A DNA stretch of 64,000 bases from Hyunsoonleella aestuarii (GTDB lineage Bacteria > Bacteroidota > Bacteroidia > Flavobacteriales > Flavobacteriaceae): assembly GCF_006148925.1 (NCBI RefSeq), contig NZ_VAWB01000002.1, forward strand, positions 310,001-374,000, written 5' to 3'. Below the pieces are notes generated by a model. That model searched no databases. It was not told the DNA's origin and saw only the letters and a program-made list of their open reading frames with translations. The position numbers and the translations under genes are program-made. Below are positions 34,056-43,323 of this stretch, piece by piece (position 1 is the first letter of the stretch; the number at the start of each line of letters is the position of its first letter).

Positions 34056-34481
34056 ATGCAATTATCGAAAAAAGAAATTTTACGGCGCGCTAATTCTATT
34101 ACTAAGGATACCTTAATGGAGACTTTAGAAATTGAAATGATTGATTTTGGCGATGACTATGTAATAGGTAAAATGCCCGTTAATAAAAGAGTGCATCAGC
34201 CGGATGGCGTCCTACATGGTGGTGCTACTGTTGCTTTAGCCGAAACGACCGGGAGCTTTGCTGCTGAACTTTTGCTTGATACTAAGAATTATTTTGTTAG
34301 AGGTATAGAAATAAGTGCTAATCATATTAAAAGTATTCGAGAAGGCCATGTGTTCGCCAAAGCTAAGTTTATACACAAAGGTAGAACAACACAATTATTA
34401 GAGATAAAAATTACCGATGAAGATAATAACCTTATTTCACTCTGTAAATTAACAACCGTTTCATTACCTAGAAAGAAATAA
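34056..34481 (+). CDS. menI: Hotdog thioesterase, probable DHNA-CoA thioesterase MenI
   Basis: This 141-residue PaaI-like hotdog protein has MPVNKRVHQPDGVLHGGATVALAET (in part) near residues 47-68, where HGG and the downstream glutamate form the usual active site, and ANHIKSIREGHVFAKAKFIHKG (in part) near residue 98. Such proteins hydrolyse acyl-CoA thioesters. Because its stop overlaps the menF start by one base and menD follows, it is most likely the 1,4-dihydroxy-2-naphthoyl-CoA thioesterase of menaquinone synthesis. Confidence 0.85.
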   Translation: MQLSKKEILRRANSITKDTLMETLEIEMIDFGDDYVIGKMPVNKRVHQPDGVLHGGATVALAETTGSFAAELLLDTKNYFVRGIEISANHIKSIREGHVFAKAKFIHKGRTTQLLEIKITDEDNNLISLCKLTTVSLPRKK

Positions 34482-35599
34482 TGACTGATAATCAGTTTTT
34501 TGGTAATCTTCAAGATCATTTCGATAAAAGCCTTCCCTTTGTGGCTTATAGAAAACCTAATTTGAATGAGGTTAATGCGTTTTTACAATCTGATAATAGG
34601 GTATATAAGACTATAAATTTTCAAGAAAAAGGCTTTATTTTTTCTCCTTTTAATAATCTAGATGACACTATATTAATACCACTGGAAAAGTCTGAAAAGA
34701 TTAATCTTTTGTTTAATTTTTCAAATATTGAAAAACTCTCTGACCTTGTAAAAAATGAAGATAGTCTGCAAAAACAACAGCATATAATTCTTATAAAACA
34801 GGGGATAGAAGCCATTAAACAAAAGGCTTTCAAAAAAGTTGTGCTTTCCAGAAAAGAAATAATAGATATTGAAAATAGAAACACCATAGATGTTTTTAAA
34901 AACCTTTTGAAAACTTATAAATCTGCTTTTGTGTATTGTTGGTATCATCCAAGAATAGGATTATGGCTTGGTGCAACTCCAGAAACATTAATTAAAATAG
35001 AAGGAAAACGTTTTTCTATTATGGCACTAGCAGGTACACAAGAATTTAAAGGATCTTTGGACGTAACGTGGCGACAAAAGGAAGTACATGAACAAAAAGT
35101 TGTAACCGATTTTATTGTAGAGAATTTAAAACCATTGGTTGAAAATTCAAATATTTCAGAAACTGTTACGGTTAAAGCAGGTAATTTACTTCATTTAAAA
35201 ACAATAGTTACTGCTAAATTAAAACGAAATTCCACTTTAACAGATTTAATTTCAGCATTACATCCAACACCTGCTGTTTGCGGTTATCCAAAGAATAAAG
35301 CGAAACAATTTATTTTAGAGAACGAAAATTATAATCGTGAATTTTATACTGGTTTTTTGGGAGAGTTGAATCTAGAAAACAATAGGAGTCCTAGAGCCAG
35401 TAAAAGAAATATAGAGAATAGAGCTTATACAGTTATTAAGAAAAGCACGCAATTATATGTTAACTTAAGGTGTATGCAAATTAAAGATAAACAGGCTCTC
35501 ATTTATATAGGAGGTGGTATTACCGAAACTTCAAACCCGGAGAAGGAATGGGAAGAAACAGTATCAAAGTCGTTAGTAATTAAAAGCGTCTTAAATTAA
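34481..35599 (+). CDS. menF: Isochorismate synthase MenF
   Basis: This 372-residue chorismate-binding enzyme has KVVLSRKEIID near residue 118, LWLGATPETLIKIEG near residue 160, MALAGTQEFKG near residue 177, LHPTPAVCGYPK near residue 262 and REFYTGFLGEL near residue 288, the conserved core with acidic magnesium ligands. It isomerises chorismate to isochorismate, the first committed step of menaquinone synthesis, and directly precedes menD. Isochorismate for a siderophore is a possible alternative, but no siderophore genes are present. Confidence 0.92.
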   Translation: MTDNQFFGNLQDHFDKSLPFVAYRKPNLNEVNAFLQSDNRVYKTINFQEKGFIFSPFNNLDDTILIPLEKSEKINLLFNFSNIEKLSDLVKNEDSLQKQQHIILIKQGIEAIKQKAFKKVVLSRKEIIDIENRNTIDVFKNLLKTYKSAFVYCWYHPRIGLWLGATPETLIKIEGKRFSIMALAGTQEFKGSLDVTWRQKEVHEQKVVTDFIVENLKPLVENSNISETVTVKAGNLLHLKTIVTAKLKRNSTLTDLISALHPTPAVCGYPKNKAKQFILENENYNREFYTGFLGELNLENNRSPRASKRNIENRAYTVIKKSTQLYVNLRCMQIKDKQALIYIGGGITETSNPEKEWEETVSKSLVIKSVLN

Positions 35600-35646
35600 G
35601 GTGTTTTACATGTGTTTTGTTACTTTTACTTATTCATTATAATTAG

Positions 35647-37407
35647 ATGATTTACCCTAAAATTCCATTAGCACAAACCGTTGTGCAACTTTGTAAGGCA
35701 AAAAACATTAAACATATTATTATCTCTCCAGGTAGTAGAAATGCACCCTTAACGATTGGATTTACAAATGATAGGTTTTTCACCTGCTATAGTATCGTAG
35801 ATGAACGCTGTGCCGCCTTTTTTGCAATTGGTATTGCCCAACAATTGGGAGAGCCAACTGCCGTTGTTTGCACCTCGGGAAGCGCTTTACTTAATTATTA
35901 CCCTGCGGTTGCTGAGGCATTTTATAGTAATATTCCTTTGCTTGTTTTATCCGCAGATAGACCAAAGCATCTTATTGGAATAGGAGATGGGCAAACCATC
36001 AATCAAAAACATGTTTTCGAAAAACATATTTTATATTCAGCCAATTTAAAATTAGATTTAAAAGACGAAAAAAACATTCCTCCAGCGCAAGAATTACCCA
36101 TAATGAAGAACCTTGAGAATAAGTTAGAACGTTTTTTAGGTTTGCAAAAAGATATTCAGATTTACAACGAAGAAGAGCTTAACGTTGCAATTAATTATGC
36201 TATTCATAAAAAAGGTCCTGTTCATGTAAATGTTCCTTTCGATGAGCCGTTATATGAGACTGAAGCAGCTTTAAGTATTGCTCCTAAGTTAGTTGATATT
36301 CAAAGAAAGTTGATACAGTTAGATGATTATACAATAATGGAATGTTTAGATACTTGGGTGTCTGCCCAAAAGAAGATGATTCTAGTTGGCTCTAATGCGC
36401 CTAACGCTATTGAACAGAAGTGGCTTGACGAATTAGATAAAGATGACAGTGTTATTGTTTTAACCGAAACGACATCTAACATTAATCACCCCAATTTTTT
36501 CTCAAGTATTGATCAAATTATTGCACCGTTAACAGAGAAAGAACAAAAAGAGTTACAACCTGATTTATTATTGACTTTTGGTGGATTGATAGTTTCAAAA
36601 AAAATAAAAGCACTTTTACGAAAGTTCCAAGCAAAAGCGCATTGGCATATCGATGAAATAAGTGCTAACGATACGTTCTTTTGCTTATCGAATCATTTGG
36701 AGATAAGTCCAAATACCTTTTTTGAAATTTTTCTTCCTAGAATCACACATTACGCCAAAAGTAATTACAAGGAACATTGGACTTCGGTGAAGAAGCATCG
36801 ATTGGAAAAGCACGCACAATATTTAAATGAGCTACCATTTAGTGATTTTAAAGTATTTAGTGCGTTGGTAAAATCGTTACCTGCAAATTCTATATTACAA
36901 GCGGGAAATAGCTCTACAATACGTTATTTGCAACTTTTTAAATTAAATAAAACAATTCAGGTTTTTTGTAATAGAGGAACAAGCGGTATCGATGGAAGTA
37001 CTTCTACAGCTATTGGCTGTGCGGCCATAAATACAAAGCCCACTATATTTATTACTGGAGATTTGAGTTTCTTTTATGATAGTAATGCTTTATGGAATAG
37101 TCATATCCCTAGTAATTTTAAGATAATTGTAATAAACAATGGTGGTGGTGGAATTTTTCGAATTCTACCAGGTCATAAGAACACTGATAATTTTGATGAG
37201 TTTTTTGAGACCAAGCATGAATTAACCGCAGAACATTTATGCTCGATGTATGGTTTTGATTATCTAAAAGCTTTAAATGAAAATGAACTTAGTGATCATT
37301 TAAAATCATTTTATAAGAAATCAAAGCAACCTAGATTGTTAGAAATATTTACACCTCGCGTTTTTAATGACGAGGTGCTTCTAGATTATTTCAATTTTAT
37401 AAAATGA
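35647..37407 (+). CDS. menD: SEPHCHC synthase MenD
   Basis: This 586-residue thiamine-diphosphate enzyme has IISPGSRNAPLTIGF near residue 25, DERCAAFFAIGIAQ near residue 52 with the catalytic glutamate, VCTSGSALLNYYPAVAEA (in part) near residue 74, and GDLSFFYDSNALWN with VINNGGGGIFRILPG near residue 475-505, the GD-N magnesium/ThDP motif. It adds 2-oxoglutarate-derived succinate semialdehyde to isochorismate. It follows menF by 47 bases. The later genes menB, menA and menC/E are not in this window. Confidence 0.95.
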   Translation: MIYPKIPLAQTVVQLCKAKNIKHIIISPGSRNAPLTIGFTNDRFFTCYSIVDERCAAFFAIGIAQQLGEPTAVVCTSGSALLNYYPAVAEAFYSNIPLLVLSADRPKHLIGIGDGQTINQKHVFEKHILYSANLKLDLKDEKNIPPAQELPIMKNLENKLERFLGLQKDIQIYNEEELNVAINYAIHKKGPVHVNVPFDEPLYETEAALSIAPKLVDIQRKLIQLDDYTIMECLDTWVSAQKKMILVGSNAPNAIEQKWLDELDKDDSVIVLTETTSNINHPNFFSSIDQIIAPLTEKEQKELQPDLLLTFGGLIVSKKIKALLRKFQAKAHWHIDEISANDTFFCLSNHLEISPNTFFEIFLPRITHYAKSNYKEHWTSVKKHRLEKHAQYLNELPFSDFKVFSALVKSLPANSILQAGNSSTIRYLQLFKLNKTIQVFCNRGTSGIDGSTSTAIGCAAINTKPTIFITGDLSFFYDSNALWNSHIPSNFKIIVINNGGGGIFRILPGHKNTDNFDEFFETKHELTAEHLCSMYGFDYLKALNENELSDHLKSFYKKSKQPRLLEIFTPRVFNDEVLLDYFNFIK

Positions 37408-37494
37408 TGATGTGACCAAATGGTTTTTCTTGTGTCTAATAAATAGCTATCTTTAAAAAGATTGAAATATTAACCCTTAAAAAATTATCTAATC

Positions 37495-37833
37495 ATGAGT
37501 AAAAGAGATGAACTTATTGTTAAATATGCTGCCGATTTAAAAGAAAAGTGCGGTGTAGATGCAGACATGGATTTATTAACTAAAGTAACTATTGGTTGCG
37601 GACCATCAATTTACAATGCAGATTCTTCAACAGTATCGGGCTCTGACGATTCAGAACTAGCAACGGTAAAAAATAATTTCTTAATTAAGAAATTGGGCTT
37701 AAGTGATGGTGCTAAACTAGATGAAGGTATATCAGCTGTAATGGAGCAATATGGACGTTCTAATAGAAACAAATACAGAGCAGTAGTTTACTATTTGCTT
37801 ACTAAGCATTTTGGTAAGGAATCTGCTTATTAG
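37495..37833 (+). CDS. DUF2853 family protein
   Basis: This small soluble protein of 112 residues has KYAADLKEKCGVDADMDLL (in part) at the start, KVTIGCGPSIYNADSSTV (in part) in the middle and SNRNKYRAVVYYLLTKHFGKE near the end (in part), a pattern I recognise as DUF2853. It is probably all-helical and cytoplasmic. It often occurs near menaquinone genes in flavobacteria, as here. No function is known to me. A strong terminator follows 23 bases after the stop. Confidence 0.8.
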   Translation: MSKRDELIVKYAADLKEKCGVDADMDLLTKVTIGCGPSIYNADSSTVSGSDDSELATVKNNFLIKKLGLSDGAKLDEGISAVMEQYGRSNRNKYRAVVYYLLTKHFGKESAY

Positions 37834-37856
37834 TTTAGTTGGTTTGATTTGTTTTT

Positions 37857-37884
37857 AAAGCGTTGCATTTGCAACGCTTTTTCT
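37857..37884 (+). terminator. Terminator after the DUF2853 gene
   Basis: AAAGCGTTGC and GCAACGCTTT are exact reverse complements around an ATTT loop (37857-37880), followed by TTTCTTT-like sequence. This is a canonical intrinsic terminator and closes the menI-menF-menD-DUF2853 region. Confidence 0.8.
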
Positions 37885-37920
37885 TTACATAAAATTTAAA
37901 CAGTACATCTTATAATATAT

Positions 37921-37928
37921 TACCTTTG
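37921..37928 (+). promoter_or_regulatory. -7 box immediately before the cvfB start
   Basis: TACCTTTG fits TAnnTTTG exactly and ends only 4 bases before the ATG at 37933. At the SRP RNA gene in this window the RNA begins about 5 bases after the same box, so the cvfB message should start at or next to its ATG and be leaderless. No clear -33 TTG is present. Confidence 0.45.
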
Positions 37929-37932
37929 CGGC

Positions 37933-38766
37933 ATGATAAAATTAGGTCAATATAATACCTTAGAAATTCTTCGAGAAGCAGAACAAGGCATCTATTTAAT
38001 AGATGATGAAGATAATGAAGTATTATTACCAAATAGATATGTTCCAGATACTTTTAAAATATGGGACAAATTGGAGGTTTTTGTTTATTTAGATAATGAA
38101 GAACGTCCCGTTGCAACAACCGATAGACCATATATTGAATTAAACGATTTCGCTTTATTGCGTTGCAATCAAGTTACAGAATATGGTGCTTTTTTAGATT
38201 GGGGTTTGGTAAAAGAATTGTTTTGTCCATTTAAAGAACAGGCTTTTAAAATGAAACCAGGAGGTTGGTATTTAGTGTATTGTTATATGGATGAAAAAAC
38301 CGATAGGTTAGTAGCATCGAGTAAAACAAATCGTTTTTTAGATAACAGAGAACTAACTGTTAATCAGTTTGATGAAGTTGATTTAATAGTGTCACATCCT
38401 TCGGATATTGGAATGAATGTAATTGTAAATAAGAAACATAAAGGTTTGATTTACAAAGACAATATTTTTACCGACTTAAGTATTGGTGATAAACTAAAAG
38501 GTGTTGTTAAAAAAATACGACAAGGTAATAAGTTGGATATTGCTTTAGGTCAGGTTGGCTATAGAAATATTGAGCCAAATGCTGATCGTATTATGGCAGA
38601 GTTGGCAGATAATAGCGGTTATTTAAATCTTACAGATAAGTCGAACCCTGAGACGATAAAAGATTTACTTCAAATGAGTAAAAAAAGTTTTAAGAAGTCT
38701 ATTGGAACACTTTATAAAAATCGGCTTATTGAAATAAAACCAGATGGTATTTATTTAATTCAGTAA
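37933..38766 (+). CDS. cvfB: S1-like RNA-binding protein, CvfB family
   Basis: This 277-residue protein is built of S1-like beta-barrels: LEILREAEQGIYLIDDE near residue 10, AFLDWGLVKELFCPFKEQ (in part) near residue 92, and NVIVNKKHKGLIYKDNIFTDLSIGDKLKG (in part) near residue 163, with a C-terminal winged helix (MSKKSFKKSIGTLYK, RLIEIKPDGIYL). CvfB proteins bind RNA and influence virulence gene expression in Staphylococcus; the role in flavobacteria is not known to me. The gene overlaps the convergent TlpA gene by 12 bases and probably has a leaderless message. Confidence 0.85.
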   Translation: MIKLGQYNTLEILREAEQGIYLIDDEDNEVLLPNRYVPDTFKIWDKLEVFVYLDNEERPVATTDRPYIELNDFALLRCNQVTEYGAFLDWGLVKELFCPFKEQAFKMKPGGWYLVYCYMDEKTDRLVASSKTNRFLDNRELTVNQFDEVDLIVSHPSDIGMNVIVNKKHKGLIYKDNIFTDLSIGDKLKGVVKKIRQGNKLDIALGQVGYRNIEPNADRIMAELADNSGYLNLTDKSNPETIKDLLQMSKKSFKKSIGTLYKNRLIEIKPDGIYLIQ

Positions 38767-39888
38767 TTCGGCAACTTTATTTTCTAACGCAGGACCCCTT
38801 AAGTTTTTCGCAACAATTTTACCGTCAACATCTAAAAGAAACGTCGCAGGAATCCCACGGACATTATACATTTTAGCAATTGGGTCTTGCCAATACTGCA
38901 AGTTAGAGATATGATGCCACGTCATTTTATCGTCATTAATGGCTTTTATCCATCTATCTTTATGTCCTTGTCTATCTAAAGAAACACTAATAATTTCCAG
39001 TCCTTTATCGTGATATTTATTGTATACCTTTACCACGTTTGGGTTTTCTCGTCTACAAGGTCCGCACCAAGACGCCCAAAAGTCGATAAGTGTAAGCTTT
39101 CCTTTTATATCATTTAGGGCGAGCGTTTTCCCCTTCGGTGTTTCAGCACTAAAATTTGGTGCAACACTACCTATCTGAGTTGCTTTTTCAGCTTCTCTTA
39201 TCATTTTTTGTGTTTGTATAAAACTACTTATGTTTTGTCCTTGACGTGAAGCTTTTAAATTTTCTGCCAAACTAGAATATGTACTTTCTATGGGTTCTAA
39301 TTCTGCACCTCTAACTTTAATAGCTTCGTTTAATAAGATAATTGCAACATCAGAACTTTTATTTTGCATAGCATGATTTACTGACAAATCATTTAATTTT
39401 TTTCGGGCTTGGTTAATTGCTTCGAAGATATTTTGTCTATCTACACTTTGGTTTATATTCGCTATTCTGTATTCATTATGCAATTTTTGCAATTTTTCAT
39501 TTTGTCGTTTCTGTGCCAAATAATATGCTTGATATACCTCATTATTTTTACTTCCTAAAACTTTTGAAGTATTCAAACTGTCTTTTTCAATTGAAATTGA
39601 AATATCACCATTCTCAACAATCAATGGTAAAAATCCTTCTGTTCCATTAATGAATAGGTATTCTAAAGAAGGCTCTTTACGTTTGCCTTCAAAAATAAAC
39701 TTTTCATCAATTACGATAGCGGTATCCTTGTTTACCATTTGTCCACGCTCATTTTTAACTTTTAAATAGGCACGCATACCATTATATATACCAGGTGCAT
39801 TCGCTTCAATCACAAAATTATCTGTTCTTTTTGGGGTTTGACAAGCCAAAATGATTCCTAAAAAAAGAAAAATTATAAGTTGTTTCAT
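38755..39888 (-). CDS. TlpA-family thiol:disulfide protein with DUF4369 domain
   Basis: This 377-residue lipoprotein has a signal sequence ending in GIILAC, a likely lipobox. Residues about 25-115 form a DUF4369-type beta domain (VIEANAPGIYNGMRAYLK, in part; VIDEKFIFEGK), then a helical linker, and a C-terminal thioredoxin fold from residue 240 with FWASWCGPCRRENP (CxxC active site) and GIPATFLLD (cis-proline). It probably reduces or protects thiols in the periplasm, for example in cytochrome c maturation. It is divergent from mnmE, with a TATATTTG box on its strand at 39914-39907. Confidence 0.88.
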   Translation of the reverse strand: MKQLIIFLFLGIILACQTPKRTDNFVIEANAPGIYNGMRAYLKVKNERGQMVNKDTAIVIDEKFIFEGKRKEPSLEYLFINGTEGFLPLIVENGDISISIEKDSLNTSKVLGSKNNEVYQAYYLAQKRQNEKLQKLHNEYRIANINQSVDRQNIFEAINQARKKLNDLSVNHAMQNKSSDVAIILLNEAIKVRGAELEPIESTYSSLAENLKASRQGQNISSFIQTQKMIREAEKATQIGSVAPNFSAETPKGKTLALNDIKGKLTLIDFWASWCGPCRRENPNVVKVYNKYHDKGLEIISVSLDRQGHKDRWIKAINDDKMTWHHISNLQYWQDPIAKMYNVRGIPATFLLDVDGKIVAKNLRGPALENKVAELLN

Positions 39889-39916
39889 TGCAGGAGTATT
39901 TTAGCTCAAATATAAT

Positions 39917-39924
39917 TATTTTTG
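39917..39924 (+). promoter_or_regulatory. -7 box immediately before the mnmE start
   Basis: TATTTTTG fits TAnnTTTG and ends 4 bases before the mnmE ATG at 39929, the same arrangement as at cvfB. A TTG at 39888-39890 lies 26 bases upstream, slightly beyond the usual spacing. A leaderless message is predicted. Confidence 0.4.
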
Positions 39925-39928
39925 CTAT

Positions 39929-41317
39929 ATGATAAATCAGGATACCATAGTAGCTTTGGCTACACCTTCTGGAGCAGGAGCCATTGCCATTATTCGTTTG
40001 TCTGGCAAAAATGCAATTGATTTAGCAGAAAGTAGTTTTAAATCTATTTCGGGTAAAAAACTAAAGAATCAAACTACACATACTATACATCTGGGTCATA
40101 TTATTGATGGTGTTAAGACTATAGACGAAGTGTTGCTATCTATATTTAAAAACCCAAATTCGTATACTGGTGAAGATGTCGTTGAAATATCTTGTCATGG
40201 CTCAAATTATATACAACAAGAAATTATTCAATTGTTTCTTCGGAAAGGATGCCGTATGGCAACAGCTGGTGAGTTTACGTTGCGCGCTTTTTTAAATGGT
40301 AAGTTAGATTTATCTCAGGCTGAAGCTGTAGCTGATTTAATAGCGAGTGACAATGAAGCGTCGCATCAAATAGCTATGCAACAAATGCGTGGCGGCTTTT
40401 CTTCTGAAATTGCCAAACTTCGTGAAGAACTTTTAAATTTTGCTTCGTTGATAGAATTGGAACTTGACTTTGCAGAGGAAGATGTGGAGTTTGCAGACAG
40501 AACGCAATTTAAAGAATTAATTGAGCGTATCACATTTGTTTTGAAACGATTAATAGATTCGTTCGCCGTTGGTAACGTGATTAAAAATGGAATTCCCGTG
40601 GCTATTGTAGGTGAGCCCAATGTAGGGAAATCAACTTTGCTTAATGTATTGCTAAATGAAGAACGTGCCATTGTTTCGGAAATTGCAGGAACCACAAGAG
40701 ATACTATTGAAGATGAAATCTCTATTGGTGGTATTGGCTTTAGATTTATAGATACTGCTGGCATTCGTGAAACTAAAGATGTAGTAGAGAGTATTGGTAT
40801 TAAAAAAACCTTTGAAAAAATTGAGCAATCACAAGTTGTTATCTATTTATTTGATAGCACAAAGTATAAAGCACAAAGTGATAAATTTAAAATAGAGCTA
40901 GAGAAAATAAAAAACAAATATCCACTAAAGCCATTAATCATTCTAGCCAATAAAATAGACCAGATTGATGACATTCAAATTACACAAATGCAATCAGAAA
41001 TACCACAGATAAAATTATTATCGGCTAAAACAGGTTTTGGTGTAGTAGGATTAACCAATTCACTCTTAAATTTGATTAATACTGGCGCTTTACGCAATAA
41101 CGAAACTATTGTTACCAATTCACGTCATTATGATGCTTTACTAAAAGCTTTTAAAGAAATACAAAAGGTAAAAGAAGGTTTAAACACTGACCTATCTGGG
41201 GACTTATTAGCAATAGATATCAGACAGGCTCTTTATCACTTTGGGGAAATTACAGGCGAAATCACAAACGACGATTTATTGGGTAACATATTTGCTAACT
41301 TCTGTATCGGTAAATAA
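39929..41317 (+). CDS. mnmE: tRNA modification GTPase MnmE
   Basis: The protein is 462 residues. The N-terminal folate-binding domain starts DTIVALATPSGAGAIAIIRLSG (in part); the helical domain carries the inserted G domain with GEPNVGKSTLLN near residue 228 (G1), TTRDTIEDE near residue 255 (G2), DTAGIRET near residue 275 (G3) and NKID near residue 340 (G4). It ends in FCIGK, the conserved C-terminal motif with the catalytic cysteine. With MnmG it installs (carboxymethyl)aminomethyl groups on wobble uridine of certain tRNAs. Confidence 0.97.
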   Translation: MINQDTIVALATPSGAGAIAIIRLSGKNAIDLAESSFKSISGKKLKNQTTHTIHLGHIIDGVKTIDEVLLSIFKNPNSYTGEDVVEISCHGSNYIQQEIIQLFLRKGCRMATAGEFTLRAFLNGKLDLSQAEAVADLIASDNEASHQIAMQQMRGGFSSEIAKLREELLNFASLIELELDFAEEDVEFADRTQFKELIERITFVLKRLIDSFAVGNVIKNGIPVAIVGEPNVGKSTLLNVLLNEERAIVSEIAGTTRDTIEDEISIGGIGFRFIDTAGIRETKDVVESIGIKKTFEKIEQSQVVIYLFDSTKYKAQSDKFKIELEKIKNKYPLKPLIILANKIDQIDDIQITQMQSEIPQIKLLSAKTGFGVVGLTNSLLNLINTGALRNNETIVTNSRHYDALLKAFKEIQKVKEGLNTDLSGDLLAIDIRQALYHFGEITGEITNDDLLGNIFANFCIGK

Positions 41318-41484
41318 CAGAAATTTAGCAATTTCATAATACGAAGTCTCTAACAACCTATTAATTAACAATTATTGTAATAATATTTAATATCTTGTTA
41401 TATTGAAGCCTCATTTAATAGATGTTAACACATATTGCTTTTATCGAATGATTTATAGTATATTAAAAAATAAATAATTAAAAG

Positions 41485-42999
41485 ATGAATAAAGGTTACA
41501 GTATTTTCATAAGTCTTGTGGTTGCATTAGGAGGCTTTCTTTTGGGGTTTGATAGTGCAGTTATTTCTGGTGCTGTTGGAGGAATAACACATTACTTTAG
41601 TATGACAGATTGGGAATTGGGTTTTTCTGTTGGTTGTGTGATTTTTGGCGCTATGGCTGGAAATATTAGTGCTGGACCATTAAGTGATAGATTTGGCAGA
41701 AAAAAAATTCTTATAATTACCGCCATTTTATTTACAGCTTCGGCGAGTTGGTCTGCTTTGGCAACGGGTTATTTAGAGTTTGTTGTGGCTAGAATTATTG
41801 GAGGCGTTGGAATTGGAGGAGCCATATTAATTGCTCCTATTTATATTGCTGAAATAGCACCACCTAAATTAAGAGGAAGTTTAGTTTCTCTAAATCAACT
41901 CAATATTGTTCTAGGAATTTCAATAGCGTATTTTTCTAATTATTTTTTAAAAGATATTGAAGGAGATAGCTGGCGTTGGATGCTTGGTGTAGAGGCTATT
42001 CCTGCTTTTATTTATTTTTTAGCCTTATTTATTGTTCCCAGAAGCCCTAGATGGTTAATTCAAAAACTGAATCATGTTGAAGTTGCACGAGGAATTTTAA
42101 CAAAAATAGGAGGTGAAGATTATGCATTAGCAACCATATCAGAAATACAGAGAGGTATAGCAAAGAAAGAGCCTAAAGGAACTTTTTATCAGCTCTTTCA
42201 AAACAGAATGCGCACTATCATGATTATCGCATTTGGTATTGCTTTTTTTCAGCAAATAACAGGCATTAATGCCATATTTTACTACGCACCTACAATTTTT
42301 GAACAGGCAGGAGGCAGTACCGACTCATCATTTCTTCAGGCGATTGTTGTTGGTTTAACAAATTTAGTTTTCACACTTGTTGCTATTTGGCTTATTGATA
42401 AATTAGGCAGGAAGCCGCTTCTTATAATAGGTACTGCAACTATGGCGATAGCTTTATCAATGGCAACTTTAGCATTTAATAATGCCACATACAATTTTAG
42501 TAAGGTATCTATAGACCAAATTGAGAATAGTGAAATAAGGAAAGCGCTAAATGAATATCAAGGGAAATCTTTTAGTTCTCAAAAGGAATTATTTAGTAAT
42601 CTTGGACCCGTTTTGAACGAAAGTCAGTTACATGAATTTAAACGTAATCACGTTAAAAAATTCATATCAATTAACGCAAACTTAGTGCTTATAGCAATTT
42701 TACTTTACGTAGCGGCGTTTGCCATTTCATTAGGACCAGTTATGTGGACATTACTTTCAGAAATATTCCCTTCAAATATAAAGGGTATAGCTATTTCGGT
42801 TGTTGGATTCTTTAACTCATTAGTAAGTTATACGGTTACTCAATTTTTTCCATGGGAGTTAACAAACCTTGGTCCAACATTAACTTTTGCAATATATGCG
42901 ATAATGGCAATTTTATCTTTGGTCTTTGTAATAAGATACGTTGTTGAAACAAAAGGAAAAAGTTTGGAGGAAGTTGAGGCATTATTAGTTAGAGGTTAG
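41485..42999 (+). CDS. Sugar porter family MFS transporter
   Basis: This 504-residue protein has 12 predicted helices and the sugar-porter signatures: GFLLGFDSAVISGA in TM1, GPLSDRFGRKK in loop 2-3, ARIIGGVGIGGA, PIYIAEIAPPKLRGSLVSLNQL (in part), VPRSPRWL near residue 186 and QQITGINAIFYYAP near residue 253. An insertion of about 60 polar residues (near 345-405) between the second-half helices is longer than in XylE-type porters. It probably imports a hexose or pentose by proton symport. It stands alone and ends before a strong terminator. Confidence 0.92.
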   Translation: MNKGYSIFISLVVALGGFLLGFDSAVISGAVGGITHYFSMTDWELGFSVGCVIFGAMAGNISAGPLSDRFGRKKILIITAILFTASASWSALATGYLEFVVARIIGGVGIGGAILIAPIYIAEIAPPKLRGSLVSLNQLNIVLGISIAYFSNYFLKDIEGDSWRWMLGVEAIPAFIYFLALFIVPRSPRWLIQKLNHVEVARGILTKIGGEDYALATISEIQRGIAKKEPKGTFYQLFQNRMRTIMIIAFGIAFFQQITGINAIFYYAPTIFEQAGGSTDSSFLQAIVVGLTNLVFTLVAIWLIDKLGRKPLLIIGTATMAIALSMATLAFNNATYNFSKVSIDQIENSEIRKALNEYQGKSFSSQKELFSNLGPVLNESQLHEFKRNHVKKFISINANLVLIAILLYVAAFAISLGPVMWTLLSEIFPSNIKGIAISVVGFFNSLVSYTVTQFFPWELTNLGPTLTFAIYAIMAILSLVFVIRYVVETKGKSLEEVEALLVRG

Positions 43000-43129
43000 T
43001 AAATCTGTTAGTTTGCAATTAATTAAATAAGCTCGCCTACATTATGTTTAAGACACCTGTGACTTTTTATTCATTAATGCCTCCTTTACATTTGAGCATT
43101 AATTATTAAACCAAAACTTAATTTACTTA

Positions 43130-43159
43130 AACCGCTTCAGTTTGTGAAGCGGTTTTTTG
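43130..43159 (+). terminator. Terminator of the sugar porter gene
   Basis: AAACCGCTTCA and TGAAGCGGTTT are exact reverse complements around GTTTG, followed by a T run (43154-43159). It lies 131 bases after the stop codon. Confidence 0.8.
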
Positions 43160-43247
43160 TAATAAATTGTGATATGATCAGGATAAAAGGGGTTTGTCAT
43201 CTTCTATATTTATATTGAGATCATGTATTTATTCTTTCATTAAAAAT

Positions 43248-43296
43248 AAAAAAATCGATAAAACGCTTGTTTTTAACGATTAATTACATATTTTTG
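43248..43296 (+). promoter_or_regulatory. Promoter of the 43.3-kb secreted-protein gene with upstream ATCGAT element
   Basis: TTG at 43267-43269 and TATTTTTG at 43289-43296 are spaced by 19 bases, a full Bacteroidota promoter match. Directly upstream is AAAAAAATCGATAAAACGC (43248-43266), which recurs with one change at 49487-49505. The predicted leader is about 22 bases. The stretch 43000-43323 holds only this and the terminator at 43130. Confidence 0.55.
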
Positions 43297-43323
43297 CTAA
43301 ATAAACCCTTAAATCTATCAGTA

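Noticed and set aside
43267-43323. TTG start of the small secreted protein
   Set aside because: The extension overlaps a full promoter and precedes a clear signal peptide starting at ATG 43324.
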